From Parageobacillus sp. KH3-4 (GTDB lineage: Bacteria; Bacillota; Bacilli; Bacillales; Anoxybacillaceae), in NCBI RefSeq assembly GCF_022846435.1, contig NZ_AP025627.1, positions 406,001 through 470,000 of the forward strand: a stretch of 64,000 nucleotides of DNA, given 5' to 3'. Positions 26,753-37,753 of the stretch are shown here, piece by piece (the first letter of the stretch is position 1; each line of letters starts with the position of its first letter). A program made the position numbers and the translations under genes. The notes beneath the pieces are model-generated. The model was not told the DNA's origin. It worked only from the letters and a program-made list of their open reading frames with translations, and searched no databases.

Positions 26753-27742
26753 ATGATTTCGTCTGGTTTAATTTTTGGGGTTTATCCGTTTAGTGTAGCG
26801 GGGACGCCGACAGGCTTAGCAGTTGGGCCGAAGGATGATTATGAGAAAATTTATTCGGCATTAAAAGAGCTTCAGGGGCCAGAAAAATCGTTATTGCCTA
26901 GAACCTATGTTGTCTATGTCGGACCCGAATCGGTAAATAAAGTCTTATCTTACGTAGAACGTTATGTCAACTTGGGAGTAAAGTGGGGATTCAAGTGGGA
27001 TATGGCGCTAGGATTTCAAGACGCAGGGATGGAGCTAGATGGCTGGCTCGAGCTGATTCGTGCCATCATCAGACAATATAGCTTTGCTCTCGATTCCTTG
27101 CAAATTACGGGCGAAGCGAACTTGACGTTTACGGAAGGCTCCAAACCGAACGTCCAAAACGCTTTGGTGCAGGGAGTTATTGCAGCGAAAGAGGAAACGG
27201 AAGCGGCTAACGTGCAGGTGAATATCGGGTTCGCTGCGGTTCCAGATCATTTTGGTCCGGTTGTTCCGGATTTCTGGGAAAGCATTTTTCAGCTGGGCGG
27301 ACGAATTTTTGTCGAGTCATTGGATTATGTCGGATATAATTTCTATACGGATGTATTTGAAAAATCGATTGACCTGAAAGATATACCGGCTTCCGTGGAG
27401 TATGTGTTGCGCCGTTTTCGCGAAAAAAATCTGAAGACTGCCCACATACCCGAATCGGTTCCTATACGGATTACCGAGAACGGTTGGCCTACCGGAAAAC
27501 ATCCTTTTACCGGCGAAGACAGATCGTATGAACATCAGGCTAAGGTGCTGGAAGCGATCATCCGAACTGTTTATGCGTTACGCCAAGAACTTAACATCAC
27601 ACATTATGAGCTTTTTGGCTTGCGTGATGCGGACAGTTCCATTAATGATCTGTTCCATCAATTTGGTATTATGCGAGATGATTATACTCCGAAACCGGCG
27701 TTTTATACATTTCAGCGTTTAATACAGGAGTTGGGTGTTTGA
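26753..27742 (+). CDS. Clan GH-A-like glycoside hydrolase, family unassigned
   Basis: 329 residues, no signal peptide, so intracellular. Several features fit a retaining TIM-barrel glycosidase: TGEAN (E121, candidate acid/base, where GH-A enzymes have NEP), RITENGWPTG (E242, candidate nucleophile as in TENG of GH1), aromatic HYELFGLRD after strand 8, and the C-terminal DYTPKPAFYTFQRL typical of GH-A barrels. It is shorter than GH1 enzymes. Substrate unknown. It sits alone behind a divergent MarR gene between the hprK and his operons, a position not expected from B. subtilis, so it is likely acquired. Catalysis is inferred. Confidence 0.6.
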   Translation: MISSGLIFGVYPFSVAGTPTGLAVGPKDDYEKIYSALKELQGPEKSLLPRTYVVYVGPESVNKVLSYVERYVNLGVKWGFKWDMALGFQDAGMELDGWLELIRAIIRQYSFALDSLQITGEANLTFTEGSKPNVQNALVQGVIAAKEETEAANVQVNIGFAAVPDHFGPVVPDFWESIFQLGGRIFVESLDYVGYNFYTDVFEKSIDLKDIPASVEYVLRRFREKNLKTAHIPESVPIRITENGWPTGKHPFTGEDRSYEHQAKVLEAIIRTVYALRQELNITHYELFGLRDADSSINDLFHQFGIMRDDYTPKPAFYTFQRLIQELGV

Positions 27743-27754
27743 TAGGAGGAAAGT

Positions 27755-27802
27755 ATGAACGAGCAGGTGGTGCGCCATCCTGCTCGTTTTGTTGTTTTCT
27801 AA
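27755..27802 (+). CDS. 15-codon ORF with strong RBS, overlapping a terminator
   Basis: ATG 27755 follows GGAGGAAAGT at ideal spacing, and the frame reads MNEQVVRHPARFVVF then TAA. Most of it lies in the terminator hairpin at 27758-27791. It may be the remnant 5' end of a lost downstream gene or an accidental frame. Confidence 0.25.
   Translation: MNEQVVRHPARFVVF
27758..27791 (+). terminator. Terminator of the glycosidase-like gene
   Basis: AACGAGCAGG/CCTGCTCGTT perfect 10-bp stem followed by a T-rich run. Confidence 0.85.
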
Positions 27803-27862
27803 ATTCTTTTCGCTGGATTTATCCTTTTTGTACGTCACTTTTGCCTAAAATGTATTTTATAG

Positions 27863-27891
27863 TTGACGTACGGGTTTATGAGGAGTAAACT
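27863..27891 (+). promoter_or_regulatory. SigA-type promoter of the his operon
   Basis: TTGACG, 17 bp, TAAACT; 66 bp before hisZ. No His-tRNA T-box is visible in the short leader. Confidence 0.6.
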
Positions 27892-27957
27892 ACTAATAAC
27901 TTCACTTCTCTACCATATTAGCAAACTAAAGTATTTGTCATAAAGGACGTGTGGGAC

Positions 27958-29139
27958 ATGACGAAAAAATTGTTTATGTTTGAAAAACCTCTCGGCATGC
28001 GCGATACATTACCGTTTTTATATGAAATCAAAAAACGCGTTCGCCAGGCGATGATTCGTGAAATTGAAACATGGGGATATGAATTGATCGAAACGCCGAC
28101 GTTGGAATATTATGAGACAGTCGGCGCCGCTTCGGCGATTGACGACCATCAGCTGTTTAAGCTGCTTGACCAGCAAGGGCATACTCTTGTCCTTCGCCCC
28201 GATATGACCGCCCCGATCGCAAGGCTGGCTGCTTCCCGTCTTTATAAAGACGGCAATCCGCTCCGACTCGCTTATAACGCTAACGTGTTCCGCGCCCAGC
28301 AGCGCGAAGGCGGGCGTCCGGCGGAATTTGAGCAAATCGGTGTTGAGTGCATTGGGGACGGCACGGTCTCAGCCGATGCAGAAGTCATTAGCGTCATGAT
28401 CGCAGCGCTTAAACAAGCTGGACTGCGGCATTTCACGGTGGCGATCGGCCATATCGGCTACGTCAATGCCCTGTTTTTAGAAATTTTAGGAAACGAAGAG
28501 CGCGCCAGCGTATTGCGCCGCTTTTTATACGAAAAAAATTACGTCGGCTACCGCGAACACGTAAAGTCCCTTCCTCTTTCTTCTATCGATCAAAAACGCT
28601 TGCTCCAATTATTGCATTTGCGCGGCAACGACCAGGCGATGGAAAACGCCAGAGAGCTTGTCCATAGCGAGGAAGGAAAGCGTGCAGTCAACGAGCTCTG
28701 CGAACTTTCTGGCGCGCTTCGGCTATACGGTGTGGACGACGCGGTGAAAATCGATATGACGCTCGTCAGCCATATGAGTTATTATACGGGCATTTTATTT
28801 GAAGTATATGCCGAACATGTTGGCTTTCCGATCGGAAATGGCGGTCGCTACGACGAATTGCTGGAAAAATTTTCGCGAAAAGCTCCAGCGACCGGGTTTG
28901 GCATTCGCGTCGACCGATTAATTGAAGCGCTTGGGGAATCGGAGGCGGAGGCGGCGATCGAGTGCATCGTGTTTAGCCAAGAGCGGTTCGCTGAAGCGCT
29001 TGAGCTTGCGAGAACGAAGCGGCGGGAAGGAAAGCGCGTCGTGCTCCAGCATATTTTAGGCATCCGCGATATTGACGCATACAGCAAGAAATATCAGCCG
29101 ATTACCTATTTACTCGGCAGCGGAGGAAAGGAGGAGTGA
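27958..29139 (+). CDS. hisZ: ATP phosphoribosyltransferase regulatory subunit HisZ
   Basis: 393 residues, a catalytically dead HisRS paralogue that completes the short form of HisG. It shows class II synthetase-like motifs (KPLGMRDTLPF, VLRPDMTAPIAR, GNGGRYDELLEKF). ATG 27958 is chosen over GTG 27949 because AAAGGA is 10 bp upstream. First of eight tightly packed his genes. Confidence 0.95.
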   Translation: MTKKLFMFEKPLGMRDTLPFLYEIKKRVRQAMIREIETWGYELIETPTLEYYETVGAASAIDDHQLFKLLDQQGHTLVLRPDMTAPIARLAASRLYKDGNPLRLAYNANVFRAQQREGGRPAEFEQIGVECIGDGTVSADAEVISVMIAALKQAGLRHFTVAIGHIGYVNALFLEILGNEERASVLRRFLYEKNYVGYREHVKSLPLSSIDQKRLLQLLHLRGNDQAMENARELVHSEEGKRAVNELCELSGALRLYGVDDAVKIDMTLVSHMSYYTGILFEVYAEHVGFPIGNGGRYDELLEKFSRKAPATGFGIRVDRLIEALGESEAEAAIECIVFSQERFAEALELARTKRREGKRVVLQHILGIRDIDAYSKKYQPITYLLGSGGKEE

Positions 29140-29142
29140 GCG

Positions 29143-29763
29143 GTGCTGACGATTGCGATGCCGAAAGGGCGGATTTTCGCCGAAGCGCTCGAACTGTTGC
29201 AAAAAGCGGGATATCTGCTCCCGGCGGAATTCGCCGAATCAAGAAAGCTGATGATGGAAGTGCCTGAAGAAAATATGCGCCTTATTCTTGCCAAGCCGAT
29301 GGATGTTGTCACATACGTCGAACATGGGGTGGCCGATTTGGGCATCGCCGGCAAAGACGTTATGATGGAAGAAGAACGTGATGTATATGAACTTTTAGAT
29401 TTAAAGATTAGTAAATGCCATTTGGCAGTGGCGGGCTTGCCAAACGGGCGCATGCCGCAAATTGCGCCACGCGTGGCGACGAAATACCCGAACATCGCCT
29501 CGAGCTATTTTCGCGAACAAGGAGAACAAGTCGAAATTATTCGGCTGAATGGTTCCATCGAGCTCGCTCCGCTCATTGGGCTTGCCGACCGCATCGTCGA
29601 TATCGTCTCGACCGGGCGGACGCTGAAAGAAAACGGGCTTGTGGAGTTGGAGAAAATCGCTGATGTCACATCAAGATTAATCGTCAATCCGGTTAGTTAT
29701 CGAATAAAAGACGAAGAAGTTGACGTGTTGGTCCACCGTTTGTCAGAAGTCATTCCGCAATGA
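29143..29763 (+). CDS. hisG: ATP phosphoribosyltransferase, short form
   Basis: 206 residues, first step of histidine synthesis (ATP + PRPP). It has the N-terminal AMPKGRIF and the PRPP loop [14 protein letters not shown]. It lacks the C-terminal regulatory domain of long HisG, as expected beside hisZ. GTG start 29143, behind GGAGG, 3 bp after hisZ; its stop overlaps the next frame. Confidence 0.96.
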   Translation: MLTIAMPKGRIFAEALELLQKAGYLLPAEFAESRKLMMEVPEENMRLILAKPMDVVTYVEHGVADLGIAGKDVMMEEERDVYELLDLKISKCHLAVAGLPNGRMPQIAPRVATKYPNIASSYFREQGEQVEIIRLNGSIELAPLIGLADRIVDIVSTGRTLKENGLVELEKIADVTSRLIVNPVSYRIKDEEVDVLVHRLSEVIPQ

Positions 29764-29777
29764 AGGAGAGGAAAACA

Positions 29778-31046
29778 GTGAAAGTCGAACGAGTGCAAAG
29801 CCGTGTATCATTGCGCCGCACCATCGAATCGGGGACGGAAGAACAGCGGCGTGCGGTGTTGGAGATTATTGCCGCTGTGCGCGCCCGCGGCGATGAAGCG
29901 CTGAAAAGCTATACGGAAAAATTCGATGGCGTGCGTCTCGATTCGCTGCGCGTGACAGACGAAGAAATCGAAACGGCGTATCAAAACATCAGCGAGGAAG
30001 CGCTTCGCATCATTTGCGAAGCGGCGGAAAACATTCGCGATTACCACGAGCGGCAAAAGAAGGAATCATGGATCACCGCGAAAGAAGACGGCACGATGCT
30101 TGGACAAAAAATAACGCCGCTCGATGCGGTTGGGCTGTACGTTCCAGGAGGGACGGCGGCGTACCCGTCATCGGTGCTTATGAACGTTATTCCTGCTCAA
30201 GTGGCTGGAGTCAAACGAATCGTGATCGCATCTCCGCCAAATAAAAACGGGACGCTCCCGGCCGGCGTGTTAGTCGCGGCCAATGAATTGGGCGTGAAAG
30301 AAATATATAAAGTCGGCGGCGCGCAGGCGATTGCCGCGCTCGCGTACGGAACGGAAACGATTCGTCCGGTCGATAAAATTTTCGGACCAGGCAACATTTA
30401 TGTGGCGCTTGCCAAACGAGAAGTGTTTGGGCAAGTGGCGATTGACATGATCGCCGGACCGAGCGAAATCGTCGTGTTGGCTGATGAAACGGCAAATGCG
30501 AACGAAATCGCCGCTGACTTGTTGTCGCAAGCTGAACATGATGAGCGCGCTTCGGCGATTCTCGTCACTCCGTCGATGAAATTGGCGCTCGCGGTCGCAA
30601 GCGAGGTCGAAAAACAGCTCGAAACGCTGCCGCGCAAAGCGATTGCCGCTTCGGCGATCGAGAATTACGGAGCCATTTACGTCACGGAAACGCTCGCGGA
30701 AGCGGTGGAAGTCGTCAATGAATTGGCGCCGGAGCATTTGGAAGTAATGACAGCTGAACCGATGCAGCTTCTTGGCCAAATCCGCCACGCAGGAGCGATT
30801 TTTTTAGGGCGCTTCAGCTCCGAACCTGTCGGCGATTATTTCGCCGGTCCGAACCACGTGCTGCCGACGAATGGTACGGCCCGGTTTTCGAGCGGATTAA
30901 GCGTGGATGAGTTTGTGAAAAAATCGAGCATCATTTTTTACAGCGAACCGGCGCTGAAACGAAATGCCGAAAAAATCGCGGCGTTCGCAAGACTCGAAGG
31001 GCTTGAAGCACATGCGCGCGCCGTTGAGGAACGTTTCAAAAAATAA
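29778..31046 (+). CDS. hisD: Histidinol dehydrogenase
   Basis: 422 residues, zinc enzyme oxidising histidinol to histidine in two NAD steps. It has [19 protein letters not shown], the signature around [14 protein letters not shown], and SQAEHDERA with catalytic-site His. The start is GTG 29778, because AAGGAG at 29763-29768 sits between it and the in-frame ATG 29760. Confidence 0.96.
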   Translation: MKVERVQSRVSLRRTIESGTEEQRRAVLEIIAAVRARGDEALKSYTEKFDGVRLDSLRVTDEEIETAYQNISEEALRIICEAAENIRDYHERQKKESWITAKEDGTMLGQKITPLDAVGLYVPGGTAAYPSSVLMNVIPAQVAGVKRIVIASPPNKNGTLPAGVLVAANELGVKEIYKVGGAQAIAALAYGTETIRPVDKIFGPGNIYVALAKREVFGQVAIDMIAGPSEIVVLADETANANEIAADLLSQAEHDERASAILVTPSMKLALAVASEVEKQLETLPRKAIAASAIENYGAIYVTETLAEAVEVVNELAPEHLEVMTAEPMQLLGQIRHAGAIFLGRFSSEPVGDYFAGPNHVLPTNGTARFSSGLSVDEFVKKSSIIFYSEPALKRNAEKIAAFARLEGLEAHARAVEERFKK

Positions 31047-31059
31047 GGGGGACGGTTTC

Positions 31060-31647
31060 ATGGAAAGATATGCTTCGATTTCGCGAAAGACGAACGAGAC
31101 GGATATTCAGCTGGCATTTGCCATCGACGGGGAAGGAAAGGCGGAGCTTCATACCGGCGTGCCGTTTTTAACCCATATGCTTGATTTGTTTACGAAGCAC
31201 GGCCACTTTAATTTAACGGTGACCGCCAAAGGCGATACGGAGGTGGATGACCACCATACGACCGAAGATATCGGCATTTGTCTCGGGCAGGCGCTTCGGG
31301 AGGCGCTCGGCGATAAAAAAGGGATTAAACGTTACGGCAACGCGTTTGTCCCGATGGATGAAGCTCTCGCCCAAGTTGTCGTTGATTTAAGCAACCGCCC
31401 GCATTTTGAGTTTCGCGGCGAGTTTCCAAGCGAAAAAGTCGGAACGTTTGATGTCGAATTAGTCCATGAGTTTTTATGGAAATTGGCGCTCGAAGCGCGC
31501 ATGAATCTGCATGTCATCGTCCATTACGGGCGCAACACACATCACATGATCGAAGCGGTGTTTAAAGCATTAGGGCGCGCGCTCGACGAAGCGACGATGA
31601 TTGATCCGCGCGTCAAAGGCGTTCCATCAACGAAAGGGATGTTGTGA
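31060..31647 (+). CDS. hisB: Imidazoleglycerol-phosphate dehydratase
   Basis: 195 residues, monofunctional IGPD. Manganese-binding histidine motifs [10 protein letters not shown] and (near the C-terminus) [13 protein letters not shown] are present. The start is ATG 31060 after AAGGGGG; an open extension into hisD is ignored. No fused histidinol phosphatase. Confidence 0.96.
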   Translation: MERYASISRKTNETDIQLAFAIDGEGKAELHTGVPFLTHMLDLFTKHGHFNLTVTAKGDTEVDDHHTTEDIGICLGQALREALGDKKGIKRYGNAFVPMDEALAQVVVDLSNRPHFEFRGEFPSEKVGTFDVELVHEFLWKLALEARMNLHVIVHYGRNTHHMIEAVFKALGRALDEATMIDPRVKGVPSTKGML

Positions 31648-31649
31648 CG

Positions 31650-32285
31650 ATGATTGGCATTATTGACTACGGAATGGGGAATTTATACAGCGTCAGCAAA
31701 GCATTAGAACGACTTCGTTACGAGTACGTCGTTTCCGATCAGCCAAACGAACTGAGACAAGCGAAGGGGCTTATTTTGCCGGGGGTCGGCTCGTTTAAAG
31801 ACGCGATGCATATTTTGCGGAAAACAGAGCTTGACCAGTTTATTCGCGAGGCGGTAAATGAAGGAACGCCATTGCTTGGCATTTGCCTTGGCATGCAGCT
31901 ATTGTTTGAGGAAAGCGAGGAAAACGGGTTGACGGAAGGATTAGGGCTGCTAAGCGGCCGCGTCGTCCGCATTCCCGGCGTAACGGCGAGCGGCGAGCGG
32001 TATAAAGTGCCACATATGGGATGGAACCGCCTCGTTTTTCGCCATTCATCCCCGCTTTTACAAAATGTGGAAGAAGGGCATGTTTATTTCGTTCATTCGT
32101 ACTATGTGGTGACGAACGATGACAGTGTGGTGCTTGCCAGCAGCTTTTACGATGTCGAGGTGCCCGCTGTCGTTGGGAAAGACAATGTGTACGGCACGCA
32201 GTTTCATCCGGAAAAAAGCGGCGCGATTGGCATGAAAATTTTGCAAAACTACGCAGCGATCGTCGAAGGAAAGGAGAGGATGTAA
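31650..32285 (+). CDS. hisH: Imidazole glycerol phosphate synthase, glutaminase subunit
   Basis: 211 residues, class I glutamine amidotransferase. Nucleophile Cys in [11 protein letters not shown] (about 80) and the catalytic His-x-Glu in GTQFHPEKS near the end are present. It feeds ammonia to HisF, encoded two genes on. ATG 31650 is preferred to GTG 31644, which overlaps the hisB stop. Confidence 0.96.
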   Translation: MIGIIDYGMGNLYSVSKALERLRYEYVVSDQPNELRQAKGLILPGVGSFKDAMHILRKTELDQFIREAVNEGTPLLGICLGMQLLFEESEENGLTEGLGLLSGRVVRIPGVTASGERYKVPHMGWNRLVFRHSSPLLQNVEEGHVYFVHSYYVVTNDDSVVLASSFYDVEVPAVVGKDNVYGTQFHPEKSGAIGMKILQNYAAIVEGKERM

Positions 32286-33022
32286 TGGCGGCGTTTACCA
32301 TTTATCCGGCGATTGATATGCGCGGCGGCAAATGCGTCCGCCTTTTGCAAGGAGACTATAATAAAGAGACGGTATATGGCGATTCCCCGATCGAAATGGC
32401 CGCCTTGTTCGCCGAACAAGGAGCGGAATGGATTCATATGGTCGACTTAGACGGCGCGAAGGAAGGAAAACGCGTCAACGACCGCTTTGTTGTCGAAACG
32501 GCGAAACAGCTGCCGGTGAAAGTGCAAATCGGCGGCGGCATTCGTACGGAAGACGACATTGTCTATTATTTGGAAAACGGCGTGGCCCGCGTCATTTTAG
32601 GAAGCGCCGCCATCGCCAAACCTTCGTTTGTTAAGGAAATGCTGAAAAAATATGGCGAGCGCATTGCGATCGGCATTGATGCGAAAGATGGGTTTGTTGC
32701 GACGGAAGGGTGGCTTAACACGTCGAATGTCAAAGCGACAGACCTTGGAAAAGAGCTGGCAGAATCTGGAGCGCAAACGTTCATCTTTACAGATATTGCG
32801 ACAGACGGAATGTTGTCAGGTCCGAATATTCAAGCGGCTGTCGAAATGGCGCGTGCAACCGGAAAGCATGTGATCGCTTCCGGAGGCGTCAGCTCGCTTG
32901 AAGATTTAGTGTCGCTGCAAAAACACGTCGGTGACGGCGTCGTCGGCGCGATCGTCGGCAAAGCGCTCTACACGAAGCAGTTTACGGTTGCGGAAGCGCT
33001 GAAGGTGGTGCAAGGGGAATGA
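32285..33022 (+). CDS. hisA: ProFAR isomerase
   Basis: 245-residue (beta/alpha)8 barrel. It has the [12 protein letters not shown] strand 1 with catalytic Asp, phosphate sites [12 protein letters not shown] and [12 protein letters not shown], and [13 protein letters not shown] with the second Asp. It shares one base with the hisH stop and overlaps hisF by ATGA. Confidence 0.96.
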   Translation: MAAFTIYPAIDMRGGKCVRLLQGDYNKETVYGDSPIEMAALFAEQGAEWIHMVDLDGAKEGKRVNDRFVVETAKQLPVKVQIGGGIRTEDDIVYYLENGVARVILGSAAIAKPSFVKEMLKKYGERIAIGIDAKDGFVATEGWLNTSNVKATDLGKELAESGAQTFIFTDIATDGMLSGPNIQAAVEMARATGKHVIASGGVSSLEDLVSLQKHVGDGVVGAIVGKALYTKQFTVAEALKVVQGE

Positions 33023-33777
33023 TTACGAAGCGCATTATTCCTTGTTTGGATGTGAAAGATGGTCGCGTCGTGAAAGGAGTGCAGTTTGTCCAGCTTCGCG
33101 ACGCCGGCGATCCGGTTGAACTGGCGAAGTTTTACGACGAGCAAGGAGCGGACGAGCTTGTCTTTTTGGATATTTCCGCGTCACACGAAGGGCGGAAGAC
33201 GATGGTGGAAGTCGTCGAGAAAGTTGCTGCACAATTGGCGATCCCGTTTACGGTCGGCGGTGGGATCCATTCGCTAGATGATATAAAGATGATTTTGCGT
33301 GCGGGAGCTGATAAAGTATCGCTCAATACGGCTGCTGTCCGCAATCCACAACTGATTACAGAAGGAGCGGACTTTTTCGGGGCGCAATGCATCGTTGTTG
33401 CGATTGATGCGAAATATGATGAGACAATTGGCTCGTGGCGCGTGTATACGCACGGCGGGCGAAACGCGACGGACTTGGAAGTTGTCGAATGGGCAAAAGA
33501 AGCGGTCCGCCGCGGCGCGGGCGAAATTTTACTGACGAGCATGGATTGCGATGGCGAAAAAAACGGCTTTGATATTGCGCTGACGAGAGCGGTAAGTGAA
33601 GCGGTTTCCGTTCCGGTCATTGCTTCTGGAGGGGCTGGCAGCGCCGAACATTTTCTCGAAGCATTCGTGGACGGAAAAGCGGATGCGGCGCTGGCGGCAT
33701 CGATTTTCCACTATAAAGAAACATCAGTAAAAGAAGTAAAAGCGTATTTAAAAGAAAGAGGGGTAAATATTCGATGA
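33019..33777 (+). CDS. hisF: Imidazole glycerol phosphate synthase, cyclase subunit
   Basis: 252-residue barrel related to HisA. Catalytic Asp in [13 protein letters not shown] and in [15 protein letters not shown], and phosphate loops TVGGGIHS and [10 protein letters not shown], are present. It closes the imidazole ring with HisH-derived ammonia, releasing AICAR. ATGA overlaps on both sides. Confidence 0.97.
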   Translation: MITKRIIPCLDVKDGRVVKGVQFVQLRDAGDPVELAKFYDEQGADELVFLDISASHEGRKTMVEVVEKVAAQLAIPFTVGGGIHSLDDIKMILRAGADKVSLNTAAVRNPQLITEGADFFGAQCIVVAIDAKYDETIGSWRVYTHGGRNATDLEVVEWAKEAVRRGAGEILLTSMDCDGEKNGFDIALTRAVSEAVSVPVIASGGAGSAEHFLEAFVDGKADAALAASIFHYKETSVKEVKAYLKERGVNIR

Positions 33778-34406
33778 ACCTCGCCAACATCCGATTTGAC
33801 GAAAAAGGACTCGTTCCGGCGATTGTTCAAGACGCGCAAAGCAAAGAAGTATTGATGCTTGCCTATATGAATGAAGAATCGTTAAAAAAATCGTTAGAAA
33901 CAGGCGAAACATGGTTTTATAGCCGCTCGCGCAGGGAGCTTTGGCATAAGGGAGCCACTTCCGGCAATACACAGCGCATTGTCGACATGCGCTACGATTG
34001 TGACAGCGACGCACTCCTTGTGCTTGTCGAGCCGGCTGGGCCAGCCTGCCATACGGGAAGCTATTCGTGTTTTTCCAACCGGATCAACGGTGAAAAACAC
34101 GAAGCTTCGCCACAACGTTTTGCGATTATCAACACGTTAGAGGAAATTATCGCGAAACGGGATGCCGAACGACCTGAAGGGGCGTATACGACATATTTGT
34201 TCGAAAAAGGCATCGATAAAATTTTAAAGAAAGTCGGCGAGGAAGCGGCCGAAGTCATTATTGCCGCGAAAAACCGCAGCCATGACGAACTGAAATGGGA
34301 AGTCGCCGATTTATTGTATCATTTGCTTGTGCTGCTAAGAGAGCAAAAACTTCCGCTTGATGCGGTGTTGGAAGTATTAACGGAGCGGCACAACGCCAAA
34401 CGGTAA
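33774..34406 (+). CDS. hisI: Bifunctional PRA-CH/PRA-PH
   Basis: 210 residues with two domains. The PRA-cyclohydrolase (about 1-115) has [18 protein letters not shown] and metal Cys/Asp in DCDSDALL and [11 protein letters not shown]. The PRA-pyrophosphohydrolase (about 120-205) has [15 protein letters not shown]. Steps 2 and 3 of the pathway. Last his gene here; hisC and histidinol phosphatase must be elsewhere. Confidence 0.96.
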   Translation: MNLANIRFDEKGLVPAIVQDAQSKEVLMLAYMNEESLKKSLETGETWFYSRSRRELWHKGATSGNTQRIVDMRYDCDSDALLVLVEPAGPACHTGSYSCFSNRINGEKHEASPQRFAIINTLEEIIAKRDAERPEGAYTTYLFEKGIDKILKKVGEEAAEVIIAAKNRSHDELKWEVADLLYHLLVLLREQKLPLDAVLEVLTERHNAKR

Positions 34407-34417
34407 ACAATGGCGTC

Positions 34418-34450
34418 AAGCTGGCTTTTTCTTGAGCCAGCTTTTATTTT
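34418..34450 (+). terminator. Terminator of the his operon
   Basis: AAGCTGGCT/AGCCAGCTT stem followed by TTATTTTTATT. Confidence 0.9.
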
Positions 34451-34517
34451 TATTGTTTGCTTTTGCAAAGAATATGGTATACTTTTTTCGGTAAATTCAA
34501 CATAGATGGAGGATTCG

Positions 34518-35999
34518 ATGGGAAAACAACTGGAGCCGAAACAGCGAAAAACAAAAATTATTCCATTTATTCAAAACGGCGAATACTATTTCAAAAAGGG
34601 AATGCAAGCGTATCAACAACGCGATTTGTATAAAGCGAAAAAATATTTAGAACGGGCGGTCCAATATGATCGGAATAACGCTTCGTTTGCATTGCAGCTT
34701 GCCTCCGTGCTTGCCGAGCTTGGAGAATATCAAGCCTCGAATCAATGGCTGCTCAAGATCGTTCACGAGTTGGATGAAACGATGTACGAATGTTTTTATT
34801 TTTTAGCGAATAACTTTGCTCATCTCGGATTGTTCCACGAAGCGATGAAGTATGCGGAAATGTATTTGGCGCGTGACCCAAATGGCCATTTTGCCGAGGA
34901 TATAGAGGATTTAATGGAATTGCTGAAAATTGACCAAGAAGAGGAAAACGGCGGTGAACAAGACGATTTAATTACGTTGCAGGAGCGGGCGCGGTTTTTA
35001 TTGGAAAAAGAAGAGTTTCCGGAAGCGATTCGTCTGTTGGAGACGATCATTGCTAACTATCCTGAATTTTGGTCAGCGTACAACAATTTGGCGCTTGCCT
35101 ATTTTTATAACGGAAACGTGCAAAAGGCGCAAGAAATTGTCGAGCAAGTGCTGGAGCGAAGCCCAGGCAATTTGCACGCGCTTTGCAACCGCCTCGTCTT
35201 TTATTATTATTTGCGAGACGAACGGCAAGTAAAGCGCCTTTCTGACCAATTAGCATGCGTGCATCCGTTTTTCATCGAACATCGTTATAAGCTCGGAGCG
35301 ACATTCGCGCTTGTCGGCCGTTTCGACCTCGCTTTCAAATGGCTATATCATTTATATAAAATCCGCTATGACGGAGATGATGCCTTTTATTATTGGCTTG
35401 CTTATGCAGCCTATTACACCGGCCGCGAAGAATTAGCGAAAAATGTTTGGGAGAAGGTAATAGATGTAAATCCTAACAAACGTGGAGAAGAGCCGTGGGC
35501 GTTCTTCAGCCCGTCTGTCGATCCGGAGCTGCAAAAAATTATTCGCTGGTTTGACCGGACAAATATAGCCGAAATGTTATATGGGCTTTATTTGCTTAGC
35601 GAATCGCCGTACAAAAATGATCCTGCCGTTTCCATTGCGATTCGCCGTTATTTGGCTGATCATCCGCTCCTTAGCCAATTTGCGGATTATTTTTTGCTTC
35701 GCGATGTGAGAATGTCTCCTGCGTATGTCATCGATAGCCATATCATTATCAATGAGTTGTCGGCGAAAAATGATCGGACTGATGAAACCATGTACGTTGC
35801 GTGGTTTTCCGTCGTCGTGAATGCATTTCCGACAAATGAGCGATTTTCTAACCATTCTGCTTGGTCGGCGGCGCTGGAGTATGTATGGCGGCAGCGGCAG
35901 GGACAGCGCGTAACGCAACAATGGGTTGCAGATAAATATCATGTTTCATTATCAACGGTGAAAAAATATGTAAAGAAAGTGAAAGAACTATTATCATGA
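34518..35999 (+). CDS. yvcD: TPR-repeat protein YvcD
   Basis: 493 residues. Tetratricopeptide-like helices run through about 15-330 (GMQAYQQRDLYKAKKYLERAV, AYNNLALAYFYNGNVQKAQEIV). The C-terminal 40 residues look like a helix-turn-helix (TQQWVADKYHVSLSTVKKYVKKV). The start is ATG 34518, because TGGAGGA at 34507-34513 follows the earlier in-frame ATG. It occupies the his-trxB interval as yvcD does in B. subtilis. Function unknown; possibly a scaffold or regulator. Confidence 0.85.
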   Translation: MGKQLEPKQRKTKIIPFIQNGEYYFKKGMQAYQQRDLYKAKKYLERAVQYDRNNASFALQLASVLAELGEYQASNQWLLKIVHELDETMYECFYFLANNFAHLGLFHEAMKYAEMYLARDPNGHFAEDIEDLMELLKIDQEEENGGEQDDLITLQERARFLLEKEEFPEAIRLLETIIANYPEFWSAYNNLALAYFYNGNVQKAQEIVEQVLERSPGNLHALCNRLVFYYYLRDERQVKRLSDQLACVHPFFIEHRYKLGATFALVGRFDLAFKWLYHLYKIRYDGDDAFYYWLAYAAYYTGREELAKNVWEKVIDVNPNKRGEEPWAFFSPSVDPELQKIIRWFDRTNIAEMLYGLYLLSESPYKNDPAVSIAIRRYLADHPLLSQFADYFLLRDVRMSPAYVIDSHIIINELSAKNDRTDETMYVAWFSVVVNAFPTNERFSNHSAWSAALEYVWRQRQGQRVTQQWVADKYHVSLSTVKKYVKKVKELLS

Positions 36000-36053
36000 G
36001 CAAATTAATAGACGCCCGTTCGCAACTTTCTATACGATAATGGTGAAGACTAA

Positions 36054-37022
<969 letters not shown>

Positions 37023-37125
37023 TGAAATCGTAATCGATGTTTAACCGAGCTGTAACACATGTGAAATATTTTTTTTGTATGCTAAAAGTAAGTAATTGAC
37101 CCCCTTTTATATAGATCTTTTTGCT

Positions 37126-37158
37126 AAGCACGGGTACCCTTTCCCGTGCTTCTTTTTT
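37126..37158 (+). terminator. Terminator after trxB
   Basis: AAGCACGGG/CCCGTGCTT stem then CTTTTTT, about 100 bp beyond the stop. Confidence 0.85.
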
Positions 37159-37193
37159 ATGCGATGGACAAGTACGAGCACCAGGCTTCTTCG

Positions 37194-37222
37194 TTGTGGT
37201 GAATTGTAAGAAATAGTATAAT
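37194..37222 (+). promoter_or_regulatory. SigA promoter of the yvcI-crh operon
   Basis: TTGTGG, 17 bp, perfect TATAAT, 51 bp before the Nudix gene. Confidence 0.7.
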
Positions 37223-37273
37223 AAAATAAATAGAAGTTTAACCATTTTCGATGGAGTTTATGTTGAGGTGAGC

Positions 37274-37735
37274 GTGTTGCAGCGCGTGACAAATTGCGTT
37301 TTAGTAAAAGATGGAAAAGTATTGTTATTACAAAAGCCGAAGCGGGGCTGGTGGGTTGCCCCGGGAGGAAAGATGGAACAAGGGGAATCCGTCCGTGAAG
37401 CATGCATTCGCGAATATCGCGAAGAGACAGGAATTTATTTAAAAAACCCGAAGCTCAAAGGAGTTTTTACGATTGTCGTCAAAGATCAAGAGCAAACGGT
37501 TTCTGAATGGATGATGTTTACCTTTTTTGCCGATCAATTTGCTGGCGAGAATGTTCCATATTGTGAAGAAGGAAAGTTGGAATGGCATCCGTTGGAAACG
37601 ATCCGCCAGCTTCCAATGGCGCCAGGTGATTACCATATTTTGGATTATGCGCTTAAAGGATCAGAAGTTATGTACGGAACGTTTATATATACGGAAGATT
37701 TCGAATTACTTTCCTACCGGTTAGACTCCAGTTGA
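37274..37735 (+). CDS. yvcI: Nudix hydrolase YvcI
   Basis: About 153 residues with a complete Nudix box (GGKMEQGESVREACIREYREETGI, consensus GX5EX7REUXEEXGU) at about 33-56. Probable nucleotide pyrophosphohydrolase, similar to 8-oxo-dGTP/RppH-type enzymes. GTG 37274 follows GAGGTGA; GTG 37268 and TTG 37277 are alternatives. It heads yvcI-rapZ-mgfK-whiA-crh. Confidence 0.88.
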   Translation: MLQRVTNCVLVKDGKVLLLQKPKRGWWVAPGGKMEQGESVREACIREYREETGIYLKNPKLKGVFTIVVKDQEQTVSEWMMFTFFADQFAGENVPYCEEGKLEWHPLETIRQLPMAPGDYHILDYALKGSEVMYGTFIYTEDFELLSYRLDSS

Positions 37736-37753
37736 TGGAGAGGAGGGGAAGAA

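Noticed and set aside
27800-27957. T-box or attenuator leader for the his operon
   Set aside because: No T-box consensus, no run of His codons and no terminator hairpin in the short leader.
29143-29763. hisG as truncated
   Set aside because: 206 aa is the normal short form, which works with HisZ encoded just upstream.
30270-30788. 172-codon minus-strand frame inside hisD
   Set aside because: Antisense to an intact housekeeping gene, Arg/His-rich shadow composition, no RBS.
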